Below, piece after piece: positions 45,720 to 57,725 of a DNA stretch of 64,000 bases. Position 1 is the stretch's first letter; each line of letters begins with the position of its first letter. The notes below the pieces were generated by a model. The model worked only from the letters and a program-made list of their open reading frames with translations, was not told the origin of the DNA and did not search any database. Source of the DNA: Gnetum montanum (Eukaryota > Streptophyta > Gnetopsida > Gnetales > Gnetaceae); the NCBI GenBank assembly GCA_015680685.1, contig MNCI01010443.1:1155483-1219482 (forward strand), read 5' to 3'. Made by a program: the position numbers and the translations under genes.

Positions 45720-48700
45720 TCATGCATCATCTTCCTCTACATCCTCTTCCTTTGCATCATTGTTCCTGCCCTCAGAGGGCCTTGCTTCTTCATTTGGAAT
45801 CTATATCACAAAAAATGAAGTAGTCAGCTAGAGCCACAAGAAGAAACTAGAATGAAATACATTGTTGCATCACAAGCAAGTGACTAGACCAAGATGGCCC
45901 CACATCTGTCTTAGGGGGTATGCAATCTAAGTTGGTCCTGAGGCATTGCCAAACCTCCTCTTCTATAATATCCACCCAGTGCCTATCACCCAAATTAGTG
46001 TCTGTTGCAACTTTCTCCTCCTGGAGAAAAGGAGGTAGTGGCAGTCTCATCCACAAGGAAACTCACTTCCCATTCGGGGGATTCACTAATTGTCACTTGT
46101 TGCATGAATTTTTTGTAAGTCCCAAAAGCACCAATGACATCCAAGAACACTTTGTGAGTATACAACTTAACTGAAGCATCCCGATACTATTTACAGTAGA
46201 TGGCACATTCTAGTTTATACATATGCTTATGGTTTTTCTGGGACTACCCCCACTCGTAAACTCTTGCACTATAACCTTTCCAATCCTGGTTCTTCTGAGC
46301 CAAGAAGTCCATTTGCATTCGCTGCTTAATTATTTCGCATGTGGCCTCATTTTTGTGCCGCATGGCCATCCAATATCTTGCATAATCAATGACGATCATG
46401 CGCCAACTACCATCGTTGGTATCCTAGGCCAATAGGAACTCATTGCTGGAGTGGAGGTCTCACACCTCAATGGTCAAATTGGCCTTCTCTTTCTCGAGCC
46501 TATGGACCCGTTTCCACAGGTCTTCCTTCACACACCTGCACTCCCACAGGGAGTGTGTCGACTACAATGTGCATTCATTAGCCTCGTCGTATATGCGACA
46601 AGGTAGTTCAATCACTTCTAGCAGGAATGCAAGCACGACGTCGAATTTGACAGCTTTTCTTGGGTCCCACTTAAGGTAAGAGGCTATCGACTGCACACAC
46701 AAAAACGCATTAGTCACAGTAGCATAGCAAGGTTTAGTAATTCAAAAATTCTAGCATAGCATTTAAATAGCCTAGCATAGCTACTTCACTTACCTACTTC
46801 CAAATCAATCTGCTTGAGATGGTCAATCATGTCATCGACCACCCCCTGTATGAACGCAAACTTGTCAAGGGTCTCGGCTCGCAAGTGGATCGAAGAAGGA
46901 CCTGTAGTGTCAATAGCAGTGTTTGCCACATAACCAAATGTGTTAGTTGTGACCAAGAAAACTAAAATAAAGCTGATGAGTAATGCAAAAAATAGTATAA
47001 AGGCTCCTACCCAACAAACCCTCAGGGGTGATAGCGGGGGAGGGGGGGGGTCTCTCGTTGACATACTATCGAATATGTGATCAAACTCACCAGCATCTAG
47101 TTGTAGCTCCCCTCCTTCTTGTTGACTTAGCAACATGGAAGCACCCTCTATATTCATCTACTCCTTTAGAGCTAAACTACATTTAGCAAAGGGATCATCG
47201 GTAGAGGTCCCTTCCTGATTGACATGGGCCTCTTCTTTATTTTCTAGGGCCCTTCTTTTTGTGGCACTAGCATTTTCCTCATCTACAGGAGCATCCTATT
47301 CATCAGCAGGGGAGTCCTCCTCATCAGCAGAAACGTCCTCCTTGTTAGTAGGAGCAGTTTCCTCATTGATAGGAGCCTCTTCCTTTGTGGTAGGAGCTCC
47401 TTCTTTCTTGACTAAGGCCCTTTCCTCTGTGGCTGGGACCCTTGCATCTTTATTAGATGCCCCCATTTTGGGGGCCATCACCTCTTCTCCTTCTTCCTCT
47501 TCCTCTTCTTCTTCTACTAGCAAAGTGTGTTCACCTTAGGCAAAAGTAGACTAACTTGAACTAGATGCTACATTGTGCTACGCTACCTAGCATAGCAAGC
47601 ATTAACCAAACATACAAAACAACAAATAAAAAAAGGGCATTTACCAATGGGAGGCTATATCCTACAGAGCTTGAATCGCAATTTTTCCCCCCTTCTTTGT
47701 CCGTACGGGGAGGCTCCTCAACTAGATGAGACCTTTTGTGCTATAGCTTTGTGGCCATCGTCTTCGCAATGAGGCATTTCCACTTTGATACGCTACCTAT
47801 AGTAGCATGGGATGCTCTCCTACATTGTCCTGGTGACGGAAGTTGCGGGCCACCCGATCCGTAGTCGTCATTGAAAATGACTTCCCAAAAGCTTCTGGGG
47901 GATCCTGGGATTGGGTGGTGTAGAAGACTTGGCAAATCCATGGTTTGGAAATCTAGTTACGATTTTGCATCACCCAGACTCCATTCTCATGGACTACTAA
48001 GAATTCTACAAAGCACCGCAAACAAGCTACAAAGAAGGCATGATGCACATTGAAATGGGATTCATGCTTCTTATGAAGCTTAACCATTTCAACCTGCAGA
48101 CATTTGTAGAGATGCTTGACCCAATTATAATGGGCCCCCTCTTCCATGACCTCCCTCATTACCCAAGCTTGCTCTATCCCAATGATCTTTCCTTAGGAGA
48201 GTAGCTTGGGGAAAGCATAGGCATGAAAGATGGGATAAATCATTTTGGCCACTCTCAGCATAGCCGCTTCAATAGGGGTCCCCTTTCATCCTTTCACTAC
48301 CCCTAGCTACTCCTCAATGTCCCCCTAATGGTTTGCCTCCTTTTTGGTCTTTGCTCCCACGGGGAGACCATTAGAAGGGACACCAAAGAGATCTGCAAAT
48401 AGCTAGTTGTTAATCTTAAGGACCACCAACACATCATGCACACACTTGTAGAAGTGGTTTTCTCTTTCAGAAAAGGAGTTGGCTAGGGCAAGCATCTCAG
48501 TAGCAGTGATTCTTGGGTTCATGGCCAAGAATAATTCCATGAGCCTAGCATCCCAAAGGTTATTTGTGAGCAATTCTAGGGCCCCGTTGCAAAGCCAGCG
48601 TTGGGTCTCGTCCACCTCTCCATACATGAAATGAATGTTAGCCTTGTTATGCCCAAAGGTGATCACCGTCACCTCCTGGGATTTATTCTCTACTATAGTA

Positions 48701-49442
48701 GTTTACAAAAGGAAAAAACAAAAGTTTAAACAAAATAGAAAAATAAAAGAAAAATCGAAACAACACTTGAACATGCAAACAATCCACGATCTAGTGTACC
48801 AAGTTTGAATGGAAATGGGAATGGTGGGAGATCCACTAACACATCTTCAATAGTGATCATCCTAAGGGATGTCCAATCCCCATCCAACCAACCAAAATCC
48901 TTACATCTATTGTAAAACTGGGGGTACCGGGTTGGATAGGTTTTGTATTCACCCCCGCATTGGCCTATCATGCTAGAGTGCATATTCTCAGTAGAGGAAA
49001 ACTCTTGCAGCACCATTTGTGCCAAGGCCAAGGCATCAGTATCACTGTGAAGCCCACTCTTATTGATGTAAAACCTAGTAATAAAAAGATCACATACACT
49101 ATTAACATTTTTTGCCTAGCATAGCATGCATCGCATAACGTAGCAGAATATGTTTACAAAACTCAGCTGCCAACATAATAAACGGTTCCTGGTGGATTTT
49201 GAAAACAAGTTCCCATGTGGTGAGCAATGAACAATGGGTTGTACAGGTGGTAGCAATTATATTCAAGCATTTCCCAGACCCAAGTCAGATACCTCAAGCT
49301 TTTTTTGTGTTGACTGGATCCCTCTACCTGCCTGCTCTTGATTGCTGCATCGATCAGAAATTTTAGAATACCATGGTTTGCCCTAGGCAATAGGATTTCT
49401 ATGATTGTAGCTACTACTTTCTCTGATAAGTGTGACCAAACT
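45720..49442 (-). pseudogene. Element D antisense gene, cut by element E
   Basis: Same antisense gene, minus strand. Exon 2 begins at the edge of E's LTR (WSHLSEKV...FQNPPGTVYY, 49440-49165). Exon 3 starts at 49074 after CTAG. Exon 4 is about 48690-47645 (YGEVDETQRWL, LFADLFGV, HYNWVKHL, FVEFLVVHENG) and ends at a GTAAAT donor. The acidic exon (about 47535-47050) is expanded into degenerate repeats of the type APTNKEDVSADEED. The helical exon carries VVDDMIDHLKQ and ends near 46795 (donor GTAAGT). Charged C-terminal exon about 46690-45860; last exon to TGA at 45720-45722. Exon 1 is displaced by the insertion. Multiple stops, more decayed than C. Confidence 0.7.
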
Positions 49443-51396
49443 TTACTAACCTAAATCGTCGGTGTAAGGCTGGAAGGAAAACAAACACCTAAAGATTGTC
49501 AAGTAGACACAGTTGACCCTACCTTCACCCGAGGGCAAGCTAGAAAAGTAAACGAAGGTAGAGTGCCTTGGATGATCTGCCTGCAAATCAACCAAGGACT
49601 TACCTAAGCATAAACTATAGCTTGCGCTAGGGTTATCATAATTAATGTTTTAAAATGTAAACATCGTACACAAAATGTAAATAGAAATGCATGAAAAATT
49701 GGTAATGAACAGAACGTACACTAAATATAAAATAGAGTAAACAGAAAAATATGGCTGGAAAAATGAGCTGTATTGTATTGCATAGAAAAGATTTGCACCA
49801 GTCAAAGTGTAGCTGTGGATTGCAAGTCAAGTGCCAAGCCTCGGGGCGATGTAATGTGATGTGTTTCAGGAGTGCTTGGATGCTAGGAGTCAAATGTGCC
49901 GAGTGCCCAAGGATTGCTGGTCCAAGTTTCCTAAGTTGTTTTAACTCAAAAATTTCCAACCCCGTTTATGTGAATTGACTGGGTATTTATAGGGCTAGGT
50001 TGGGCTTCGGTGCAGAATTTGAGAATGGAATCAATGGCTAGGAGATGAGATCAAGTGACACATGTCCAATCGACAACTATGCATGAGTTGGACATGGGTT
50101 ATCAAGCTACATTCTTGACCAGATTCATTGTATCTTACAACATGAGGGTCACTCAAGCCCATGGAAATACATACAATTTAGATTTTGAGGGCTTAACAAG
50201 CCCACAAATTGAAGATTTACAATGAAATGATTATTTATAATAAGAGAAATTGGCCCTGGCTTGCTTGAAAATTCTGAATCTTTGATTTGACTTACTTTGA
50301 CTTCTGTAGGATGTGATTCGTGTGGTTCTATGGATTTTGAGGCATGCCTACTTGCACTCATGCTGGGCATTCAATAGAAACTCACGTTGGGTAGTCATGC
50401 TGGGCATGTTCCCAGCATGACCTTAGCTTGACTGAAATAAAATGAAACATTTGACACCACATTTTGATTTCTGAAGCCTGTTCCTTGAATGCAACTATTT
50501 CCTTGAACATGTCTAACCTTGAGAGTGTTCTGAAATCTAAATTTTATTTTGAATGTGTCTGATTTGGGGGTTATTTTGGATAGGTCATGCTGGACTCATG
50601 TCACAGCATGACCTGCAATGTGACCTATAGTGTGACCTTAAAAACTTGCAATTTTGAGCTGAAATATGAAATTTCTGAAGGTTGGGACCCATAGTTATCA
50701 ATAGTGGACCTTGAGGATGACTTGCACCCTTGAAATCAATTCGTTTTTACTCAATTTTAAGGCTCCAAAATTTGGTCATGCTGGAGTCATGTCATAGCGT
50801 GACCTGCAACATGACCTATAGTGTGACCTCAAAAACTTGCAATTTTGAGCTGAAATATAGAATTTCTTAAGGCTGGGACCCATATTAGTCAATAGTGGTC
50901 CTTGAGGATGACTTGCACCCTTGAAATCAAGTCTTTTTTACTTAGTTTTGAGGCTCCAAAAGTTGGCCACGCTAGAGTCATGTCACAGCGTGACCTGCAA
51001 CGTAACCTGCAGTGTGATCTCAAAAACTTATAATTTTGAGCTAAAATCTAGAATTTCTCAAGGCTGGGACCCATAGTTGTCAATAGTGGACCTTGAGGAT
51101 GACTTGCACCCTTGAAATCAAGTTATTTTTACTCAGTTTTGAGGCTCCAAAAGTTGGTCACACTGGAGTTATGCAGTAGCATGACCTACAACGCAACTCA
51201 TGAAAAACCACTTAGAAATGATCATTTTTAACCTAGTTTGATGCTGTGTGAAGTTCTTCATGCTGAGGGTGAGCAAGCTACTTTGGGCAAGCTGGGTGTG
51301 AGCCCCATGTCTTAGCCAAATTTTGCCTCTCGAAACTTCAAAAGGGCTTGAGTCGTTCTCATTTTAAAGTGCTAGGCCGAAATTAGTGGTGTTTCA
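49443..51396 (-). mobile_element. 3' LTR of element E
   Basis: Minus strand: starts TGAAACACC at 51396 after a polypurine tract and ends near 49443, in a segment resembling the last 150 bp of the C LTR (GCCCTCGGGTGAAGGTAGGG, CCGACGATTTAGG). TATAAATA box at 49984-49991 in the same CCCTATAAATACCC context as A and B2. Between 50380 and 51290 it is full of CATGAC/CGTGAC words. It lies inside exon 2 of element D's antisense gene, so E is nested in D. The exact inner end is approximate. Confidence 0.8.
50583..51210 (-). repeat. 191-bp tandem repeats in element E LTR
   Basis: Three full units and part of a fourth, with starts at about 50583, 50774, 50965 and 51156, exactly 191 bp apart. Each unit holds the CATGTCACAGCGTGACCTGC word block plus a constant AT-rich part (ACTTGCAATTTTGAGCTGAA). 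Confidence 0.9.
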
Positions 51397-51412
51397 TTGG
51401 CCCCTCTTTGTT
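51397..51412 (-). other. Polypurine tract, element E
   Basis: Reads AACAAAGAGGGGCCAA on the minus strand, directly before the LTR start. Identical to C. Confidence 0.8.
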
Positions 51413-52440
51413 GACATCTGGAGGAATCCACTCCAGGGGCATTGACAAAGAATGAAAAACACCATGAACAAATAAGTACCAAGCATTATCTATCAACCCA
51501 TGATCAGATTTCATCACACCATGTTCAAAAGTACATAGGTTTGGGGAAATGTAGTTCAAGATGTAAGGGGATTGGTTCTAATTAGGGAAGTTAGGAGTTG
51601 ATCAAGGGTTATAATTGCTATTGGGATTGTGGGAGAGGAAATTCTCTCATGTGAATGAGCTATATCCTTGGTCCTTGTCAATAGCCAGTGTTCAGCAGAG
51701 TCAGAGCCAAGACATAGGAGATGCATTCTTTGAAGAAATGGGACTCTTATAGAGTGTTTACAAGTCCCGTTGTAAATAGCCAAAGCCATGTGATGATGTG
51801 CAACATGGTCTCTTTGAGACACAAGTGTAATTGGTTTTCAAGACAATTTCCTTCTCGCCTGGGGCTTGTATGAGAATAGCCAATAGTCTTTTGTTTATGA
51901 TGTTAACAAGGTTATGAAGACCTTTTCCGTGCATTTTTCTCTTTGACCTTTTTATTCTTTTTCTTTTTGTGTTTTCTCCTTTTCTTCTTTTCTTTTGTTT
52001 TTTCTTTTTTTTTTATTTTTCTTTTATTTTTCTTTTTTTCTTTGGTCTTTTTGAAAGAGCTTGCTTTTAGTACTGTGCTCATGTTTGAGTGCTTGCATTT
52101 TGTGTCATGCATCGTGTATTGTGTTTTTCGTTGCAACTGCTTAGGGAGTTACAATGTGCAACAATGTATCAAGAGTTTTGAGGTGAGTAGAATGTATCAA
52201 GGGGGTGTAATTGAATAGGCTAAGGGGATCATGATGGGAAAATAGGGGATGTATTAGGAGTCGGAATGTACTAATGAATGGATTGAGTAACCCAGTTACA
52301 TGCGTCAAGAAGAATGTGATACCTTGTCATCATGATGAAGTGCATCTATGTACAAACGCCTTAGGAGTGTCATCCTACAAACACAACTCCAAGAAGACAA
52401 GAAAAAACAAATGAATTGGTTTACTAAGCACTAAGGACTT
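51413..52440 (-). other. Element E 3' untranslated region
   Basis: No gene. It contains a purine-rich (minus strand) low-complexity tract at 51945-52050 and the block shared with C's 3' region at 52325-52410. A lysine-rich open frame over the purine tract is a composition artefact. Confidence 0.6.
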
Positions 52441-52535
52441 TTTTGTGGTATCAATTTTAAGTCATGATGTCGGGACTTTTCTGTGATATCAGTTTTAAGT
52501 CATGATGCCAGGACTTTTCTGTATCTCATGTTTTA
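52441..52535 (-). repeat. Short repeat array after integrase, element E
   Basis: Two to three degenerate units (CATCATGACTTAAAACTGAT with ATCACAGAAAAGTCC), related to the 37-bp unit of C. Confidence 0.65.
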
Positions 52536-55500
52536 TTAGACATAGTACCGTTTTAGGTACAAATGATTTGTAGAGTTAGCAAAATCATTCCCATCCATGT
52601 CAGCAAGTTTGAATGCTCCATTATTGTATGCCTTGGTAACCAAGTAAGGCCCTTCCCAGTTGACTGAGAATTTATTTGGATGTTCACGGGTGGCCTTAAG
52701 GACTAGATCTCCTTCTTTGATCGGGCGTTTATGGAGATCATGCTTGTGCCTTTGCCTTTGTTGTTTTTGGTACCATTCTATTTGATCAAGCATCCATACA
52801 CATTCTTCTTCTATTGAATCAAGGTCAACAACATGTAGTTCATTATTTTGACTTTCATCAAGGAGGCTCAAGAGAACTATCCGCAACGAGGAAACCTATA
52901 ATTCTAAAGGTAAAATAGCTTCATATCCATATACAAGACTATATGGAGTTTTACCTGTAGATGTTCGATGTGTCGTTCTGTATGCCCATAATGCATAGAA
53001 CAATTGTTCATGCCATCATTTATTTCTCTAATTTAGCATCTTTTTGAGCACCATGATGATAGTTTTGTGTGTAGCCTCTGCTTGACCATTTCTCTGTGGG
53101 TAGTAAGGTGATGAAAATGCATGTTTAATACCTAGGCTTTTGCAAAAGCTTTTAGTATCTACACTACTGAATTGTGGCCCATTGTCAGTAACGATGGTCA
53201 TTGGAATACCAAAACAAGTCATGATATTTTCTATTATGAAAGTGAAAATGTGTTTTGATGTGGTCTTTCTAAGGAGAATAGCTTCCACCCACTTTGTGAA
53301 ATATTCAGTTGCGGTGATAATGAAGCTATGTCCTACAAAGGATGATGGCGTTATTGGTCCAGTTAAGTCTAATCCCCATTTTTGGAATGGCCATGTGATT
53401 TGTGCTATATGAAATTCATTAGGTGGCACATGTATTAAATTATCATGCTTTTGTTAGATGTCACATGTTCTAACTTTGGAGATGCAATCATACTCCATGT
53501 GTGGCCAGTAGTAGCCTAAGCACCTAATCTTCATTGCCATTGCTTTAGGTGCAATGTGCCCTCCACAAAGTCCTTCGTGGACTTGTTCTACAATCGTTTG
53601 ACCATCGGTGCTACTAATGCATATTAGTAGAATGGCTTCATAGGATTTGCCATAAAAGGTGTCTCCTATTAACGCATATTGCTAGGAACATTTTTGCATG
53701 GCATCCTTTTGAGCATTTGTCAAGTGTTGTGGTGGTTCACCTCTTAGAAGGTATTCTTTTATGTCATCGTACCATTCTATTGTGTGTGTTGTACTAACGG
53801 ATGCTATAGGAATTTCTTCACAAGTGTTAGTTATAGGTTTGGCACAATTTGTGATAGAGCTAGGCAATGCATGGAACATTGCAGGTGTCATGTTTAAGGT
53901 TAGTGTGGCAAGTGCATTAGCAATGGTGTTTTCACTTCTAGGGACATGTTGTATATCTTTTTCTACTAGTTTTCTTAGCAAATGTTTAGTCAAATCACAG
54001 TATGGTTGCAAATGGATAGCCTTACATGCATAAACCTCAATGACTTGATTAATAACTAGCTATGAATTACCTCAAACTACAAGATGTGAGATTCCTGAAG
54101 TTAATGCTACTTGAAGACCTTCGTATTCTACCACGTTATTGGTGTAAGGAAAAGTTAAACGGTAGGTGAAGGGTTGGATTTCTCCAAAGGGATATGATAA
54201 AATGGCTGCAGCACTTCCTCCTTGGGAGGTTAAAGCTCCATCAAAATATAGGATTGCCTCATAGTTTTTGGGTATAGTGTCGATACTATTAACATTCTCA
54301 TCTAGGAATTTGGGGTTTATTGTTGCTTGATCGTGTGTTGGCGAGATGGCTAATTGTGTGACTATTGCTTAACCTTTTGTGGAAGATTGAGCAACGTAGT
54401 GTAAGTCAAATTTTGCGATCATCGCTTTCCACCTAGCTATCCTATTTGACTCGTAGATGTTATTAGTGATGGCATGGAGTACATTATCCTTGCAAATGAC
54501 GTAAATCTGATTATGGAAGAGATAATGCTGTCATTTTTTCAAGGAAAAAATGAGGGCAAGGCATGATTTTTCCACATCATTGTATCGTTGTTCATAAGTG
54601 ATTAAAACGTGGCTTAGATAATATACAGGGACCTCAACTCCATCTTGAAATTTCTGACAAAGCATTGATGTGATGGAAGAATTGGAAGTTGCAAGGTAGA
54701 TGTAGAAAGGTTTATCACCTTGGGGAGGATAGACGGTTGCTAGTTGAGCCAATTCTTGCTTTATGTTCTCAAATGCTTCTTAACATTGTTGGGTCCATTG
54801 GAAATGCACATTTTTTTGTAATAGGTATTGCATAGGTTTCAGCTTATCTGTCAATTTTTCAATAAAGTGTCTAATGAATTACAATCTACCGTGAAGACCA
54901 CATAACTCGATAAGGTTTTTTAGTAGTTGCATGTTAGTAACTTCCTTAACCTTATTAGGGTCTACCCATATCCCTACTTCAAAGACTAGGAAACCAAGCA
55001 TTTTGCCCATTTTGACGTCAAAAATGCATTTCTTTGGATTGAGTCTAAGGTGATATTTGAGACAACGGTTAAGCACTAAGTCTAGATCTTTTTCATGTTG
55101 TTCAGTTGTTTTAGATTTGACTGTGATGTCATCAACATAATCATTGAGAAAACTGAGCATGTAATCACTGAATATATATGTCATTGCTCATTGATATGTA
55201 GCTCCCGCATTTTTAAGACCAAATGAAATCATAGTATAACAAAATGTACCCCAAGGTGTCATAAAATTTGTTCTAAGTTGATGTTCCAGATTGATTCTTA
55301 TTTGGTTGTACCCTGAAAATCCATCCATAAAGGACAATAGTGCATGCCCAGCAGTTGTCTCAATAAGTTGATCAATGCTAGGTAACAGAAAATCATATTT
55401 TATAGTGGTTGTGTTAAGGTCACAAAATTCAATGCATATGCGTATACTACTATTCTTCTTAGGGACTGCAACAATGTTTGATATCCAATCGAAATAATTA

Positions 55501-56010
55501 ACAGCCTGGATGAAGCCCGCTTGGTAGAGTTTTGTGATTTCAGCACGGACAACCAATGCAACCTCGGGTCTAATCTTTCTTGCTTTTTTCTTTACTAGTT
55601 TGATTTTTTCATCAAGAATGATGTTATGTTGGATGATCCGAGGGTCTAACCTTGGCATGTCTATGTATGACCATGCAAACATTTTTATGTTATCTTTTAA
55701 CACCTGAGTGATGCCATCTACGAGCTGTGAGTCTAGTAAGGCACTTAATTTCAGTGTTCTGGTTTCACCATTGATCATGGTAATGGGGATTTCAATTAGA
55801 GGATCTTCAGTGATATTATCAGCTTCTAGATCTAGAGTTTTAGTTATGTTTTTAGGCCAATCTGTCATTTCTTGAGTGGAGGCTATTAAATTGGTATAGG
55901 TGGAAGGATTTAACTCCAAGGATTCTAGGTTGATTGCTCTTTCTACCTCCCTGTATGGTCCATTTAGAGACAGAGTTGAGAGGATACATTTGGTGGCCAT
56001 GTGCTTGCTC
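52536..56010 (-). pseudogene. Element E pol: RT, two RNase H domains, integrase
   Basis: The least damaged RT in the window: ATG at 56000 (MATKCILSTLSLNGPYREVE) and about 270 codons open to NAGATYQ, where CGA has become TGA. YVDD at 55128-55139. The retroviral-type RNase H is at about 54750-54430, and the archaeal-like RNase H at about 54300-53890 (YFDGALTS, VEYEGL, NTIANALATL). Integrase: zinc-finger half with a stop in place of the second Cys (near 53456), LDLTGPITPSS, TDNGPQFSS and QAEATHK. C-terminal part to NHLYLKRYYV at 52536. About ten stops. Expression would require joining to the gag-protease block, whose end lies 6.3 kb upstream. Confidence 0.9.
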
Positions 56011-56012
56011 CT
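56011..56012 (-). other. Predicted 3' splice site before RT, element E
   Basis: Minus strand TTTTAAATTGGCAG/GAGCAAGC, ten bases before the ATG of RT. Same eight downstream bases as in C, but one base shorter to the ATG. Confidence 0.5.
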
Positions 56013-56109
56013 GCCAATTTAAAATGGGAGTGGAGTGAGAGACACCCTTGTGGCGAAGGAGTTACTAAAAATAAGTGAACTATGTACTTTGAAGATGCAG
56101 TGATAGTTA

Positions 56110-56185
56110 TGGTTGTTTAAATCTATGGTAGTTTAAGGCCATACCGGGCCACATGGCAGTTTAAGGCCATACCGGGTCATATGTT
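56110..56185 (-). repeat. TTAAACT-word array before RT, element E
   Basis: Two good units (CCGGTATGGCCTTAAACTGCC) and one partial. Same unit as 33045-33275 in C. Confidence 0.75.
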
Positions 56186-56439
56186 GACTTGTCATTTGGA
56201 CTGATTGTATGTACTATTTTTAAATTTTTAAATTTTTGACTCTTAAATTCTCCATTTTTAAATTTAAAATTTTCGAGTGAACCATAAGGTCGTGGGGATT
56301 TCAAAGTTTTATGTATTTTATGCACCTACATATAACACAAATGAAAACAAATTTTAAAAAAATAAAGTAAAATAAAAGAAGATGAAAAGAAGAATGTGTT
56401 GGGTTTAAAAGGGGATTTTGAAATGGAGGAATGGCATTT

Positions 56440-57725
56440 TGTACTAACATGACTTCTTGACTACAACGTGACTTAGGAGTGCAATGTGACCTAGGACATC
56501 AACGTGACTTTCTGTCAATAGTGTCAGCATTCACAAGGAGACATGAAGACAAGGGCAAAGGAAAGGCAAGTCAGGACAAGGGGAAGAGGTAGGTAGATTT
56601 GGCATTCATAGAGGAGAGCGAGGAGGTTCTCCAGCATCTTCCCCAAGCTAGGATTCCAATGTGAAAGAAGGCTTTGCACCAGTATGTTTCTTTCTCCCCT
56701 ATTTTCCTCCAGCAACGTTACCTAGGGTAATATTTTGTACTGTAATCTTGGAATTTTTGAGCTATGGGGGTTTTGGGATTGTGATTTTGGGTGAGCATAA
56801 TTTTAGGGCGTGAGTTCATGGGTTGGGTTTTTGGTTTCCTAGTGTTCTGGCTGCAAAATTTATATCTTTCTCAATGTTATAGTTACAGGGTTTTGAGTTT
56901 TCTTCACATGACCAATTGCAGGGAAAGCTAACGTGAACTTGGGGTTTCTTTGTTCTGCCTTCCCTGTAGCATGACTATCCTTCCCTGACTGTTGTGACTA
57001 GACCATTTTTGATTTTTGAGGGCGGCATGACTACAAAAAATTTGAAAATTTTTGGAACTCCGTGTGATCCTGGGCAGTGTGACTTATGAAAATTTTGGCT
57101 TCCTAGAATAGCATGACATGTGAAAATTTTGGCTTGCCAGGGCAAATGATCAGCATGATTTTGTTGGTGGGAGTTCCGGGTGATGAGATCATGTGAGGAT
57201 ACATAAGTACAAATGTGAATTTTGAGTTATGTATTACCCCATTATTGCGTTGATTTGCCTATTACAAATAAAATCTAGAGATTTCGTTGGCGGAAGTACT
57301 TAGAGCTATTTTCAGTGGCAATGCCTAGCGTGACCTATTAGTGGCTTGTTTGCAGGGCTCAACATGATTTGTTTGTAGGCCTAGCATGACTAGCATGACT
57401 TGTGATTTTTAGCTTTTGGGGTAGGAATGAACAATGTGACATCAAATTCTTGGGCAAGGTTTTTTAATTTTTAGAGGGCAACATGGGTTATAAAATTTTA
57501 GCGTGCCATGTGAAATTCTCTTGGATCTTTGGAGGGCAGGAACTAGTCAGCATGAGTTTGTTGGAAGGCTGGCAGCTACATGATTGCCATAGCATGAACA
57601 TTAAGTTGTAGGTTTCAGTGTGGGCTAGAATGTTAACATGAGTGCTGGGGATTTGGAGATAAAGGCCCAATGTGATTTGCTGGTGGAAGGCTCAGCGTGA
57701 CTTGCTGGTGGAAGGGACTAATGTG
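56440..57725. repeat. CGTGAC-type word cluster around antisense exon 1 and in intron 1, element E
   Basis: Some twenty copies, counted by eye, of CGTGACTT, CATGACTA, TGTGACCT and close relatives, starting upstream of exon 1 and filling intron 1, for example GCTCAGCGTGACTTGCTGGT near 57690. The same word fills the E LTR. C, A, B and D have other words in the same position. Confidence 0.7.

Noticed and set aside
47219-47539. Serine-rich plus-strand open frame over element D
   Set aside because: It is the complement of the Glu-rich repeats of the antisense gene's acidic exon. GAA/GAG repeats give Ser/Phe/Leu runs on the other strand.
51912-52136. Lysine-rich minus-strand open frame
   Set aside because: Low-complexity purine tract in E's 3' untranslated region. 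No counterpart in other copies.
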